In this document: positions 43,560-53,629 of the stretch, in pieces
Numbering within the stretch: position 1 is the stretch's first letter
How the letters are laid out: each line of letters opens with the position of its first letter
Source: Schizochytrium sp. TIO01
Taxonomy: Eukaryota > Sar > Bigyra > Thraustochytrida > Thraustochytriidae
DNA length: 64,000 bases
Direction of reading: 5' to 3'
Assembly (NCBI GenBank): GCA_004764695.1
Contig: SMSO01000034.1
Coordinates: 1,319,501 to 1,383,500 of the forward strand
Made by a program: the position numbers and the translations under genes
Notes under the pieces: model-generated
What the model saw: only the letters and a program-made list of their open reading frames with translations
The model's database searches: none
Told to the model about the DNA's origin: nothing

Positions 43560-45254
43560 ATGGACACCCTCGGCGGCAGCGACGGCGAGTCTGGTGACGA
43601 GCTGGCTCGTCGCGACCTCGAGCAACGCCAGAAGGCGGCAGAAGGCGCAGAGGAAGCAAAGGATCAAGCTGCTGGTAACAATAAAGATGCCGTCGAAAAG
43701 GACTCTGCTCCTGAGGAGGACGCCAAGGCACCCTCGTCGCCGGACAGCAAGGCGCTGAAAAAGAAGAAGGTTACTCGTCGCGACAGCAAGAGCAGCGATG
43801 ATGACAACAAAGCCGAAAAGTCCAAGTCTGGCAAAAAGAAGCGGATTAAGAAGAAGAAAGCCGCTGGTGATGGCGACGGCTCGGAGTCCGACTCGTCTTC
43901 TTCGTCCTCATCTTCATCCTCCTCGTCTTCTGGGTCAGGATCCGGCTCTGGGTCCTCATCTTCGTCTTCATCCTCATCGTCTTCTGGTTCGTCTTCGGAA
44001 GATTCTGATAATGAGGGTGGTAAGAAGAAGAAAGCTGCAGGAAAGAAACTTACCAAGAAGAACGTTTTAAAGAAGGGCAAAACCCTCAAGAAGGGCAAGA
44101 ATGCAAGTACTGCGAAGGGAAAGAAGCCAGCAGCTGCAGGCACAGGTGCCAGCAAGGGCTTTGATGATGATGATGGTTTTATCGATAAGGATGACGACAA
44201 CATGGATGCTGTTCGTGAGTACAATGAGCAGAAGGAGCATGATTCAGACGAGGATGACCCTTTTGAGGACGACAAGAGGATGGATGCTGATGACGATGAG
44301 ATCGGCAAGAAGAAGACGGAGGACGAGGACGATGAGGCTGACGACGGTACCTTTAAGTCTGTGCTAAAGAAAATGGCGCAGAGGCGTAGCCGTAACCGTG
44401 TGAAGAAATCTGGAGGAGACGGAGAAAGCACTGGCGCGTTTGACAGCGCGGTGGAGAATCAGATCAAGAAGCTCCAGCTTGACATGGAAACTGCATTTTT
44501 CAATGACCAGAGAGCCAGGTCCAAGCTCAAGCCTGCTGTGTACAAGCTAAACCTAATGGACAGGATCGAGAAAGAGCTGCGCCCTGTTGAGGCGCGTATG
44601 GCTTTTGTGTCAGGATCAGGCCTAAAAACTCTCAAGAAGTGGCTCAGTCCTAACGCAATTGACCAGACGCTGCCGGCACTCTCTCTGCGCTCCCGTTTGA
44701 TCGAGCTGCTCTCAAAGCTTGATTTGGAAATGGAGATGATTCGCACTAGCGGAATCGGAAAGGTTGTCAACTACTTGAGCCAGCACCCAAAGGAAACTAC
44801 CGCCAACAAGAAGGTTCTTACCGCTCTCATGCACAAATGGTCTCGTGATATTTTTGGCCGTGGTGATGGCTACCAGACACGCCGTGCTGATCCCACTGAG
44901 GATGACAACATCGTTCGAGGAAGATCCCCGTCCCCGAGTCGGCCTTCTGAGAAGCGTAAGGCATCCTCTGGTGACGACGATGCCTCTGCTCGCCGTGGCC
45001 TTGGGGATATTACTGGAGCATCGCGTAAGGACCGCATTCGTCTTGCTGTGGAAGCTCACCAAGCAAACAAAGATACTGGTTCGGCACGTGCTCGCATGCC
45101 AACTGCTGTCAATCGCGAATTCAAGGTCCAGCCTCGTAGCTCTCTACACTTGGATGGTGGCGATCGAAAGCTTTACACAAAGGCCTCAAACAAACGTCTG
45201 GAGATGGAAAAGACTCTTGCGAAGCGTCGTCGTATGACAAGTAAGGGCGTGTAA
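43560..45254 (+). CDS. IWS1: IWS1/Spn1 transcription elongation factor
   Basis: Single exon, 564 residues from the first ATG. Spn1/IWS1 binds Spt6 and elongating RNA polymerase II and links transcription with chromatin and mRNA processing in the nucleus. Residues 1-290 are disordered and highly charged. They include lysine-rich blocks (KKKRIKKKK), a long polyserine tract at about 110-145 and acidic clusters (DDDDGFIDKDDDN, DEDDPFEDD) typical of the Spt6-binding arm. The conserved helical TFIIS-N-like core is at about 295-435: SGLKTLKKWLSP, LPALSLRSRLIELLSKLDLE, GIGKVVNYLSQHPKE, then ALMHKWSRDIFG. A basic tail with AKRRRM closes the protein. Length and order match IWS1 homologues. The low-complexity N-terminus also leaves a long antisense open frame, which is not a gene. 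Confidence 0.93.
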   Translation: MDTLGGSDGESGDELARRDLEQRQKAAEGAEEAKDQAAGNNKDAVEKDSAPEEDAKAPSSPDSKALKKKKVTRRDSKSSDDDNKAEKSKSGKKKRIKKKKAAGDGDGSESDSSSSSSSSSSSSSGSGSGSGSSSSSSSSSSSGSSSEDSDNEGGKKKKAAGKKLTKKNVLKKGKTLKKGKNASTAKGKKPAAAGTGASKGFDDDDGFIDKDDDNMDAVREYNEQKEHDSDEDDPFEDDKRMDADDDEIGKKKTEDEDDEADDGTFKSVLKKMAQRRSRNRVKKSGGDGESTGAFDSAVENQIKKLQLDMETAFFNDQRARSKLKPAVYKLNLMDRIEKELRPVEARMAFVSGSGLKTLKKWLSPNAIDQTLPALSLRSRLIELLSKLDLEMEMIRTSGIGKVVNYLSQHPKETTANKKVLTALMHKWSRDIFGRGDGYQTRRADPTEDDNIVRGRSPSPSRPSEKRKASSGDDDASARRGLGDITGASRKDRIRLAVEAHQANKDTGSARARMPTAVNREFKVQPRSSLHLDGGDRKLYTKASNKRLEMEKTLAKRRRMTSKGV

Positions 45255-47101
45255 ACATGAAGAGCGCCAGCTTATTGTTCCCTTCGCTTTCGAGTTCTTA
45301 TAAAACACTTATCATATTGGAATAGTCTCGCCACACAGACGAGCCTGAGGATGTGCTCGCTTCCTCAGGAATTAAAGTTTCTGAATAAGGGAACCGAAGA
45401 CAATTTTTCTTGTCAGTCTCATATGGACGGAAGAAAGCCACAAACCTACTTTAAAACCTAGATATACACATACTTACATAATTAACAGATATGGCTCAAG
45501 CTATTGTAATAATACGTGACGTGCTTTTTGCTTGGCTTCGGTTTTTTCATTATGTTGTGCCTCCGAACTAACAACTGCTACCCTAGTATCTTGGAACTTA
45601 ACATTCCAGGCTGCGTTGAAGGTTTTACTTAAACCCTTAGATCGGTTACCACGTGCAGCTTGAGGAAGTTCAGAACAAAGTCAACACCGGGTGATTGTCG
45701 TCAAAAGGTGGTATTGACTACGCCTTGAACTGTGCGAAACCCTCCAAGCTTTTACTTTTTTAACTTTATAACTATTTTTCTTGTTTAATGCGAATAATGC
45801 AATGTCATATGTCACAGATAGTATAATATTTAGGTACATTGTAGTAGGAACATGTCCGTGTCCCAAAACAGAAAAGTAGGCATCGGCATTTCTAACCATG
45901 TTTTGAGAGGTAAAGCTCAAGCACAGGAGAAGATACTGGTGTGCCTCGAAAATCCTTTCAGGTGCAACTTGTTTAAAAATTTAAAGAATTAAAATTAAAA
46001 TAAATAATAAACGCATAGAAAATAATAGAAAAATGATTTTGTCACTGAATGAGAAAAAGGGAGGACTTGGAGTTCGGGTATGGCACAAAAGTAACATGAT
46101 GAAGGGACTGAGTGATTGGCTGATTACACCTCTCGCAAGACAACATATTGAGTTGAGCTGAATGACTTAATCTTTCGGATGTGAAGGAAGGAATGAAATG
46201 AGCAACATTTCTTCTATTTCAGATGCCTTAAATAATTTAAATAATTTATTTTTTATATCATAAACAGTAAATGGCTTTTTTTTTCTTTTCTTGAAACCCC
46301 ACACATCTTTGTTTACCTCATCATCAGTCACACCTGCTTATAGACGAACTAAATCAATCATTCGAACTTCTCCCAATCTCTTGAGAATAAAAATTCTGAG
46401 TGTGACATCCCCACGAGTCGCACTCAGCAAATGCACCGTATCTCGTGCGCCGCGCTTTGCTCAGCAATTCTGTGAAGACAGTAAAGTATTAAAATACCTA
46501 ACTTCAGGTTAGGTTTTAGAATTGGAGGGTGCCCATCTTGCAAGTGGTAAAGTTGTACCTCTCAGCTAGCTACCTCTAGAGGTAATTTCACTAAATTTTC
46601 AATATCAAAGTTAAGAAATGCACCCCATTTCAAGCTTCGCATAGGAAAGGTCACCTGATTTGCTTGTCAACACGTGTCGACACGTACTCACAACATGGAC
46701 GTCACAATAAAATTTTCAAGTCCTGAGATTAATTTTCAGGTTTCTTATTTAGCGTAGAGGGGAAAAGGAAGAAGGAAAAATAGAAGAGAAGAGAAACGAA
46801 ATATTAGATCTTTTCTCTAGCTAGGTTAGGAAAAAAACACAAAAGACAAGAGGTCTTGCTAAGGCTTGTCTTTAATTCTCATTTGGATGTCACCCTTGAA
46901 AGTGCACAAACAGGTTTATCGGCAAGCATCTTCCAAGATTCTGGCCTCTTCCTTGCATTCTAGATATGTTGTATTTCTCATGGCGAGATTTGCTGCATAT
47001 TTTTGCCTTGTACATAAATGCGGAGAAGAGTGTCAAATTTTCTGAATCTTAGGTGAGTACGGATTGAAGTCAACCTAATACTCATAATTATTTAAAACAA
47101 T
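45255..47101. other. Intergenic region
   Basis: About 1.8 kb, A/T-leaning, between the 3' ends of IWS1 (+) and the DGQHR gene (-). It contains a palindrome TACCTCTAGAGGTA at 46571-46584. No gene recognised. Confidence 0.55.
46571..46584. other. Palindrome TACCTCTAGAGGTA, copy 1
   Basis: Perfect 14-bp palindrome. The identical 14-mer recurs at 54876-54889. Confidence 0.75.
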
Positions 47102-48067
47102 CTAAGGAGCAATATCTCGCCACTCAAGCTTGCCAGGGCGGAAAAGACCAAGGAAGCAACCAAGAGATTTTGCCTTCTTTACCATTTCCGGGGAAACGCT
47201 CTTACCTAGCGCAGAGCGATTTCCACTTAGACCCAGACTCGCTAACTTTGAATCTACTTTAATAAGCTCCTTCATAAGCGGCTCCACAGCAAAATGTTTG
47301 TCGAGTAATTTCGAATCTTTGAGCAACCCAAAAAACACGAAGTCTGTGAGATATGGTCTATTCGGATCTCCAGTTCGCGCACCTACGCGGCTTGCAACCT
47401 CAACGGGACGCCATAAATCTGAGCTTGGGAATGACTCCCTCATCATATTTAAGCATGACGTAGCTAAAGCAGTTTGTCGTTGCGTCGGGAAAAACGATCT
47501 TGGGTCGCTTGGATAGCTATTCTGAAAATGATCGAGTTCTGCTGCGGCCTCTTTCTCGTTCTTGACGCGCTTGACTCTGAACTGGAAATTTATAGGTTTG
47601 CCATATTCCACAAGCCTGCCCATCGTAAGACATCGATGCTGGCCATCCATAATGTAGAATGTCTTATCCGTAACCTCATCGATGATCAGAAAGTTGATCT
47701 GGCCAAAATCAAAGAACTCGCCTCGCTCTTTCATGCGCTGCAAATTTGATTGTACGCGTTCCTCAACGACATCATTGTTTACGGCCCGATTCGAGTTCAT
47801 GGGCATGAAGATACACTCGCTCTCCGTGAGCGTCTTGAAGTCCGCGAAGCCCGTGTACACGCTTCCCTCGGGGGATCGAACCACCGTGTGCTCACGCACG
47901 CCGTGTTCCATCACGTCCACGAGAGGCGACCGCAGCTCAGACGAAGCTGCCGCATGAACGTGAGCAGCGCCAGACCTTCTCGACGAGGGCGACCCGCCGT
48001 TGAGCGACGCCCTCTTGGTGGCCCTCCCCGTGCCGCTGTCTGAGTCAGAGGGAGCAGAGCGCTTCAT
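47102..48067 (-). CDS. DGQHR-motif (ParB/Srx-fold-like) protein with nuclear localisation signal
   Basis: Single exon, 321 residues, ATG at 48067. The N-terminal 45 residues are Ser-rich and carry a bipartite-type basic signal (KR at 2-3 and RATKR at 15-19), so nuclear import is likely. Residues about 70-180 look like the ParB N-terminal/sulfiredoxin-type fold used by DGQHR proteins: a strand-helix unit (VVEERVQSNLQRMKER), a strand FGQINFLIID, then YIMDGQHRCLTMGRL with DGQHR at 141-145. The remainder is helical, with RSFFPTQRQTAL near 190 and LGCFLGLFRPGKLEW near the end. DGQHR proteins are best known from bacteria (for example DndB of phosphorothioation systems) and large DNA viruses, where they bind nucleic acid or nucleotides. 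Function here is unknown. Codon use is not obviously foreign. Confidence 0.65.
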   Translation of the reverse strand: MKRSAPSDSDSGTGRATKRASLNGGSPSSRRSGAAHVHAAASSELRSPLVDVMEHGVREHTVVRSPEGSVYTGFADFKTLTESECIFMPMNSNRAVNNDVVEERVQSNLQRMKERGEFFDFGQINFLIIDEVTDKTFYIMDGQHRCLTMGRLVEYGKPINFQFRVKRVKNEKEAAAELDHFQNSYPSDPRSFFPTQRQTALATSCLNMMRESFPSSDLWRPVEVASRVGARTGDPNRPYLTDFVFFGLLKDSKLLDKHFAVEPLMKELIKVDSKLASLGLSGNRSALGKSVSPEMVKKAKSLGCFLGLFRPGKLEWRDIAP

Positions 48068-48531
48068 GGTGACTCGGGCCCGAAGGTATTCTTGGGAGCG
48101 GAAAGATCAAGCGGCGATCGATGGGGCAGTTTGGAGCCTCTCAGCTCGGAGCAAAACGGCCCGATGGGTGCGGAGAGAAGCAGACTGGCAGGCCTCTGGC
48201 TGCGGCGCCAAACGGAGTTTCAGTTCTGCCCAAACACGCGAAGCAATGGACGCTTATTTTCGATTTTTTATTCTCTGACGAATTAATAGGATTTGGGGAG
48301 AAAGGCGCTATTTTATGCTATTGATTGATTGATTGATGGAATGATTGTTATTTCCTCCTTCCTTTGCTGGTTTTTGCAGCACTTCAGCACGGCATTCAAT
48401 GGCAACAGAGCCTCGTTCTCTACGCCTTCTCGCTTGTCCAATCGAGGCTCAAACTGCTCGGCGACCTCCTGCTGTCTTCTACTCGGAAAGGAAAGGTAAC
48501 CAGCGAGTGAAAGTGGTCAACCACAGGCTTC

Positions 48532-48584
48532 AATTAATTAATTAATTAATTAATTAATTAATTAATTAATTAATTAATTAATTA
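48532..48584. repeat. (AATT)n microsatellite
   Basis: About 13 uninterrupted AATT units. Confidence 0.93.
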
Positions 48585-48590
48585 GTATGC

Positions 48591-48625
48591 AATGCAATGC
48601 AATGCAATGCGATGCGATGCGATGC
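48591..48625. repeat. (AATGC)4(GATGC)3 pentanucleotide repeat
   Basis: Four AATGC units followed by three GATGC units, starting 6 bases after the AATT tract. Confidence 0.93.
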
Positions 48626-49634
48626 CCAGAACCAGAAATCAAGCACGGCATTCCCGCTGTTTCAATGTGAAATAGAGGACCCCGTAGGGGAATCTGGTCG
48701 ATCGGAGTCTGCCGAAGCAATCCGTGGTGTCGTGCAGACCTTGCGAAATGGACAGTTGTCGTGGACCTGCCGAAGTAGAGCGGCCTGAAGAAAGTTGACA
48801 GGAAGCGCTGGGAGCGCTCCAGCAACGCTCTTAAGTCTGAACAGAAGTGAGGCTAAGTTGTACAGTTTACCGTAACTGGGCCATTAAAGGTACACCACTT
48901 TTATCAACTTTTTATTTTATATTTTGTATTTATAATTTATTTTAATTGATGAAAATAAAAATTGAATGAATCAAAATGCTAACTTGAAACTTTTTTATCT
49001 TTATTAATTAATAATTCCGATTTGTAATTGTTTTAAATTTAATTTTAACAAAAGAATTGAGTGTTAAGTTTTTGCTTTTGCTTTTGCTTTGCTTTACTTT
49101 TGCTTTTCTTATTTTAAAAAAGTATTTTTTAAGATCTCAATGATACTAAGGCACTTCTTTTTGCCGTTCGCAAGATGACGACCTCGAGATCTATAGATGC
49201 CCTGCCATCTACATCGAAATAACCCATTCCGCGACCGCGTTACCAAGCTGCTGCAGAGGAGCACTGGGGCCAATAGAAAGTTCGCCAGGACACTCAGAGC
49301 AATTTTAGCAGAAAGAACTTCGAAGCCGAACCCGACTCGAAAGATACAAACAACTTAATTAAAGATTGGCACTGCTTCTTTTCAATTACTAGGCTCAGCA
49401 TAAAAATATTAATATGCTAGTAGTAAAAATATGCGATGGAGCGGCATGAGCTCGTGCGGAATTGGCAGCTCGCCTTTGGAAAGATTTCGAGCTCGCTCGC
49501 TGGAGACCTGGAGCGGCAGAACCATAATTAGCGGCAGCCTCGAACCTGGAGCAACAATCTGCCAGGTTTGAGCAACAGAGAGGATAGCTTTGTTAAAGCG
49601 AGATCTACAGGAGTGAAGGCAAGTCTGAACAAAA

Positions 49635-51254
49635 ATGGCGGCAAGAAAGGCGGCGATGGGCGCCCTCGTCGCTGGAGGCGCTGCGTTCTGGGCTTTCAGA
49701 GGCGATGCAAATGATGCTGGAAAATCGCTGGAGGCCCGCGCGATGCCACAACAGGAGAAACCGCGCGAAAGCGTCTCCAACTGGTCCCAGACGCACGAAT
49801 GTAGGCCTCGCGAGGTGCTGAGGCCCTCAAGTGCAGGCGAAGTACAGGAGATCCTCCAGAAAGCTCATGAAAATGGGGACAAAATCCGCATCATGGGCTC
49901 GGGGTTGTCGCCAAATGGTATTGCATTTTCGCAGGAAAAGCTGCTCACAATTGAGAACATGAACGAAGTCATCTCGGTTGACAAAAGCAGCAAGCAGGTT
50001 ACTGTGCAATGCGGCACGCTCGTTGGCGAGATTCTAGAATACCTGAAGGAGCATGACCTCACGCTTCAGAACTTGGCCAGTATCAACCAGCAGCAGCTTG
50101 GTGGATTTATCCAGGTTGGCGCCCATGGTACAGGCGCAGCTATTCCACCTGTTGAAGAGCAAATAGTGGCTCTGGAAATTGCAACACCGGCCATGGGTAC
50201 GCTCAAGCTCAAGCGCGGAGATGAGCTCTTCGACATGGTCAAGTGTGGACTTGGGTGTTTTGGAGTTGTCACACAAATCACAATCCAGTGTGTGGATGCT
50301 CATAGACTTAAGGAAGACACCTTTGTTCTCCCACAGCCTAAGATTAATGCAGCGCATGTTGACACTCTTCACAAATATCGGCACGCACGGTACATGTGGA
50401 TCCCTTACACGGGCCATGCAGTTGTTGTGCAAAGTAATCCAACAAAGGACCCACTGAGTGGGGATGAGTCTGTTTCTACCAAGGAGCATGCACGCAGGGT
50501 TGCACCCATGACCTCGTTGCTTCAAACATTACTGCAAAAGACCTCGCAGGTTGTCCCGAAAAACCTCGATGCTATGGGATTTGGAGAGCTCCGAGACTGG
50601 CTTCTTCGCGCAGGGCCGGGTCCCCTTGATCCGGAACATGTAAAGGAGGCGAACAAGGCAGAGTTAGAGTTTTGGAAGCGCTCAGAAGCACGAGGAGTTG
50701 TAAACGATTCTTTTGATGTGCTGGCTTTTGACTGTGGAGGCCAGCAGCTCGTTCATGAAGTCGTCCTTCCCTGCGGTACTGTCAAAAAGCCCGATGGCCG
50801 TGACCTTGAGTTCATTGATGCCATTCTCAAGCGTATTGAAAAGCTCAACATTGCAGCGCCTGCGCCAATTGAACAGCGCTGGAGCTGTGGCTCTAGTGCC
50901 CCCATGAGCCCTGTCCATGTGTCTAGCGACAGCCCGCACAAGCCGCATGATTCCCTTTTCTCCTGGGTTGGCATTATCATGTATCTTCCTACCCAAGACC
51001 CGGCTGAGCGCAAGGCTATTGAGGATGCATTTTACGACTACAAGCAGGTTGTTGAGGAAATCAATGAGGAAGGTGACTTTAAAGCTGTCACTCATTGGGC
51101 CAAAATTGAGGTACCTCGAACTGATGAGGTTGTCGAGCAGGAGCGCAAGAAACTTGCAAAGAGGTATCCTCTCAAGGCTTTTGAGGAGCTTCGTTCCAAG
51201 GTCGACCCCAAGCGCGTGCTTACCAACGACCTTATCGACACCCTGTTGTCCTAA
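49635..51254 (+). CDS. GLDH: L-galactono-1,4-lactone dehydrogenase
   Basis: Single exon, 539 residues, ATG at 49635. This is the last step of ascorbate synthesis, passing electrons from the lactone to cytochrome c at the mitochondrial inner membrane. The N-terminus (MAARKAAMGALVAGGAAFW) suits a mitochondrial signal plus membrane helix. The FAD-binding half matches the plant enzyme: IRIMGSGLSPNGIAF, LTLQNLASINQQQLGGFIQV, GAHGTGA, then CGLGCFGVVTQITIQC. Leu91 replaces the FAD-linking His of gulonolactone oxidases, so FAD should be non-covalent. Ala148 in LQNLAS corresponds to the plant gatekeeper alanine that blocks reaction with oxygen, and Glu413/Arg415 in PIEQRW match the substrate-binding Glu-Arg pair. 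It is therefore predicted to be a dehydrogenase, not an oxidase. Confidence 0.92.
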   Translation: MAARKAAMGALVAGGAAFWAFRGDANDAGKSLEARAMPQQEKPRESVSNWSQTHECRPREVLRPSSAGEVQEILQKAHENGDKIRIMGSGLSPNGIAFSQEKLLTIENMNEVISVDKSSKQVTVQCGTLVGEILEYLKEHDLTLQNLASINQQQLGGFIQVGAHGTGAAIPPVEEQIVALEIATPAMGTLKLKRGDELFDMVKCGLGCFGVVTQITIQCVDAHRLKEDTFVLPQPKINAAHVDTLHKYRHARYMWIPYTGHAVVVQSNPTKDPLSGDESVSTKEHARRVAPMTSLLQTLLQKTSQVVPKNLDAMGFGELRDWLLRAGPGPLDPEHVKEANKAELEFWKRSEARGVVNDSFDVLAFDCGGQQLVHEVVLPCGTVKKPDGRDLEFIDAILKRIEKLNIAAPAPIEQRWSCGSSAPMSPVHVSSDSPHKPHDSLFSWVGIIMYLPTQDPAERKAIEDAFYDYKQVVEEINEEGDFKAVTHWAKIEVPRTDEVVEQERKKLAKRYPLKAFEELRSKVDPKRVLTNDLIDTLLS

Positions 51255-51525
51255 TTAGCAAACAAACACATAATATTATTCACTATGCAACACCTTTCAC
51301 TTTGCTTTATCAATAATTATTCCTCGTGCTAAAGCTATATGAGTGCTCTTTGTTTAAACAAACAGAGCCTCTTGTCTACATCTTTACAAGCTATACTGTA
51401 TATTTACAAAGTGACATGACTTTTAAAATAGATTGCAGATACCACAGGTACGTATTTATTTGCTGTTTCCTTTGGAACGAAAGAAAATGAGCCCCAAAAC
51501 TATCTTTTTGAAGGCTAGTCGTACT

Positions 51526-53388
51526 TCAATTTGTTTCAAGCCTACTGAATAAATTAGGGCCACCACGTGGAGTGGTGGCGTCGGCATGCCTAATCATTTG
51601 ATGAAGCGCATGTCTATCTCTGATACGCTGTAAAGTTGATAAGGAATTTCTAATTTCTATTTGACGTTCATAGCGCTGCTCTAGTACATGTTCAGCCCCA
51701 TGTTCATACTTGCCCAATGCGTCCAATACAAGATTATCCACATCATTTCGAGGTTTCTTGTATGCTTGTTTCGAATAACGAATACGATTGGGATAGAACC
51801 AGTCGTAATCTGTTTCTGGTGGAATTGGAGACTTATTGATATAGTTGTCAACCTTAGTCAAATCAAATGTGTCTGCGTTGCTATGATCTTGGAAACTGGC
51901 TGTAAAATCGTTCCGATGAGTAGTTTTAAATTTTTTATGGTGGTGGTGGTGGTGTTGATGACGATGGCGATGATAATAATCCCGATTCGAACTATCTAGT
52001 GAAGTTTTTACATCTCTCTCTCCGTTTACCCCTATTTTCAGCTGTTGATGTTCTGCCTGCTCCTTTTGTCGAGGACTCAGAAGCGTCATGTGTTGCCATG
52101 AATTGCGTAATATTCTAGGACGTTGCTCATAAATAGACGTAGGGACATAATGACCGTTATATAAATTCACCAAAGGCATGCGTGAGCCATCATACATCTG
52201 CAGGACGCGACAACCTTTAATTTCAGAAATAGAGAAGCTGACACGCGTACTTGAATACCACACCTTGAAGGCATATGCAATACGACCCATTATCCATTTC
52301 TCGATAGAGCTTCGAAGCATTGAGCGAGCCCGCTTTTTTTCACGTAGAAAAAGCATCCACATTTCAAAAGCTGACGCCAATGTACGAGCTGTCCACATTT
52401 GGTTTGCAGCACGCTCCCGAAGTGATGCTGCAAGCCGCAGATCATGCGCAATCTGCTGGGCCTCGGAAATTGCGTTCTTAGCAGCCATGAAGCGTTGCAG
52501 CGTCACGATAGCTCCAAGACGCTGATTGGCAATTCTACGTGCTGATTGACGCCTCTGTAAGGATTGAATACGTTGCGCAGCAGCACGACGACGTTGTAGT
52601 CTGACAAGAGCTTGGATTGTACGAACTGCTGAATGAAACTTCGCGGCCCGGCGTCGCGCCAAGTACCCTCTTACTCGAGCTTGAAATATTGTCATACAGC
52701 GAATGAAATCTAGCTTTGACATTGTTTGTTCTGCATTTCCAAGACGAGCCTGTAAATGCGAGTTATCAACAACTTTCTGTACCTCTTGTAAAAGCTCTTG
52801 TTCGCGTGCCTGTAATTTTCGCTGGGCAGCTTTGAGCGCAGCAATTTTTTCATTAGCGGCGGCCTTGTATGCTTCAACTCCCTTTGATTTCGTTTGTGAA
52901 AAGACTTTGGATTCAAGAGCATCTACCTGGGCTTGAATCATTGCTTTGCGATCTAGATCAGGAGCCATCAAGCTTGCCATTACCTTGTTTCGATTATGTT
53001 GCAGTCCCTCTGTTAGATCTTGAATGATACGCTTTGTGCGTTCAATCGTAAGAATGATGGTATACATTTTGTCCACACACTCCCTGCGTATGCTTTCGTC
53101 AATACCACTTCGAAACTCCTCAAATATGTTATCTTCTTTTGAAATAGATGCGATAAGAGGTTCGGCAAAATCATCTACGTGCATATTCATGATCTTTTTT
53201 ACATCTTCGTCCGCGATTGAAGTTAGCCCATTCACACTATCCTGGTCCTTTGTGCTTATGACCTCTCTCTCAGAGTCGTTTGCTTCCAAAGAAACGTGAG
53301 GTTTAGCACTTCGCTCTTTTGTAGTCTTTTCCTCTGGCTTGGTTCTTGCGAATCGAAGCGCAAGACGCATGCGCTTCCAAGCACCCAT
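51526..53388 (-). CDS. IQ-motif and Sfi1-like coiled-coil protein
   Basis: Single exon, 620 residues, ATG at 53388. Order: a basic start (MGAWKRMRLALRFARTK); a charged region; coiled coil at about 105-225; a run of IQ-like calmodulin-binding helices at about 230-300 (IFQARVRGYLARRR, IQALVRLQRRR, IQSLQRRQSAR, LQRFMAAK); then two Sfi1/centrin-binding-like repeats (LASAFEMWMLF near 337 and IAYAFKVWYSS near 370). A histidine cluster follows at about 473-484 (HRHRHQHHHHHH), then a tail with a YDWFYPNRIRYSKQAY element. IQ and Sfi1-type helices bind calmodulin or centrin, so a role at basal bodies, centrosomes or flagella is inferred. I do not recognise a named orthologue. The 3' end lies 271 bases from the convergent GLDH gene. 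Confidence 0.78.
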   Translation of the reverse strand: MGAWKRMRLALRFARTKPEEKTTKERSAKPHVSLEANDSEREVISTKDQDSVNGLTSIADEDVKKIMNMHVDDFAEPLIASISKEDNIFEEFRSGIDESIRRECVDKMYTIILTIERTKRIIQDLTEGLQHNRNKVMASLMAPDLDRKAMIQAQVDALESKVFSQTKSKGVEAYKAAANEKIAALKAAQRKLQAREQELLQEVQKVVDNSHLQARLGNAEQTMSKLDFIRCMTIFQARVRGYLARRRAAKFHSAVRTIQALVRLQRRRAAAQRIQSLQRRQSARRIANQRLGAIVTLQRFMAAKNAISEAQQIAHDLRLAASLRERAANQMWTARTLASAFEMWMLFLREKKRARSMLRSSIEKWIMGRIAYAFKVWYSSTRVSFSISEIKGCRVLQMYDGSRMPLVNLYNGHYVPTSIYEQRPRILRNSWQHMTLLSPRQKEQAEHQQLKIGVNGERDVKTSLDSSNRDYYHRHRHQHHHHHHKKFKTTHRNDFTASFQDHSNADTFDLTKVDNYINKSPIPPETDYDWFYPNRIRYSKQAYKKPRNDVDNLVLDALGKYEHGAEHVLEQRYERQIEIRNSLSTLQRIRDRHALHQMIRHADATTPRGGPNLFSRLETN

Positions 53389-53629
53389 CTTGTGCCCGGC
53401 TCGCGAGTTTTGTTAAGATTTACCATACCAGAGCCATTCTGCAAGGGCGCGTCTCACAGCTGGATATAGCAAAATTGTTGATTGTTTTACCCAAAATCAT
53501 CTGCAAGCTCCGTCGATCGAGGTGCAACCGGGCTTCAAGATTATTTTAAAGGTAAACTACTAAAGACTTAAAGTACACACCCACCGCGCCCAAGGGAATG
53601 GTCAACTATGACCTATGTGTATTGATAAG

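Larger units (their letters stand above)
48068..49634. promoter_or_regulatory. Divergent promoter region with stacked simple repeats
   Basis: Lies between the start of the DGQHR gene and that of galactonolactone dehydrogenase. The left part is G/C-rich and the middle has ATTGATTG, AATT and AATGC repeats. 48890-49140 is very A/T-rich, with TTTTGC repeats near 49072-49110. No gene recognised. Confidence 0.5.

Noticed and set aside
43664-44431. Long antisense open frame opposite IWS1
   Set aside because: It is a run of Ser/Phe/Glu produced by the polyserine and polylysine codons of the sense gene.
47860-47890. B-box-like GGTTCGATCC on the minus strand
   Set aside because: It lies inside the DGQHR coding region, with no acceptor stem or anticodon arm.
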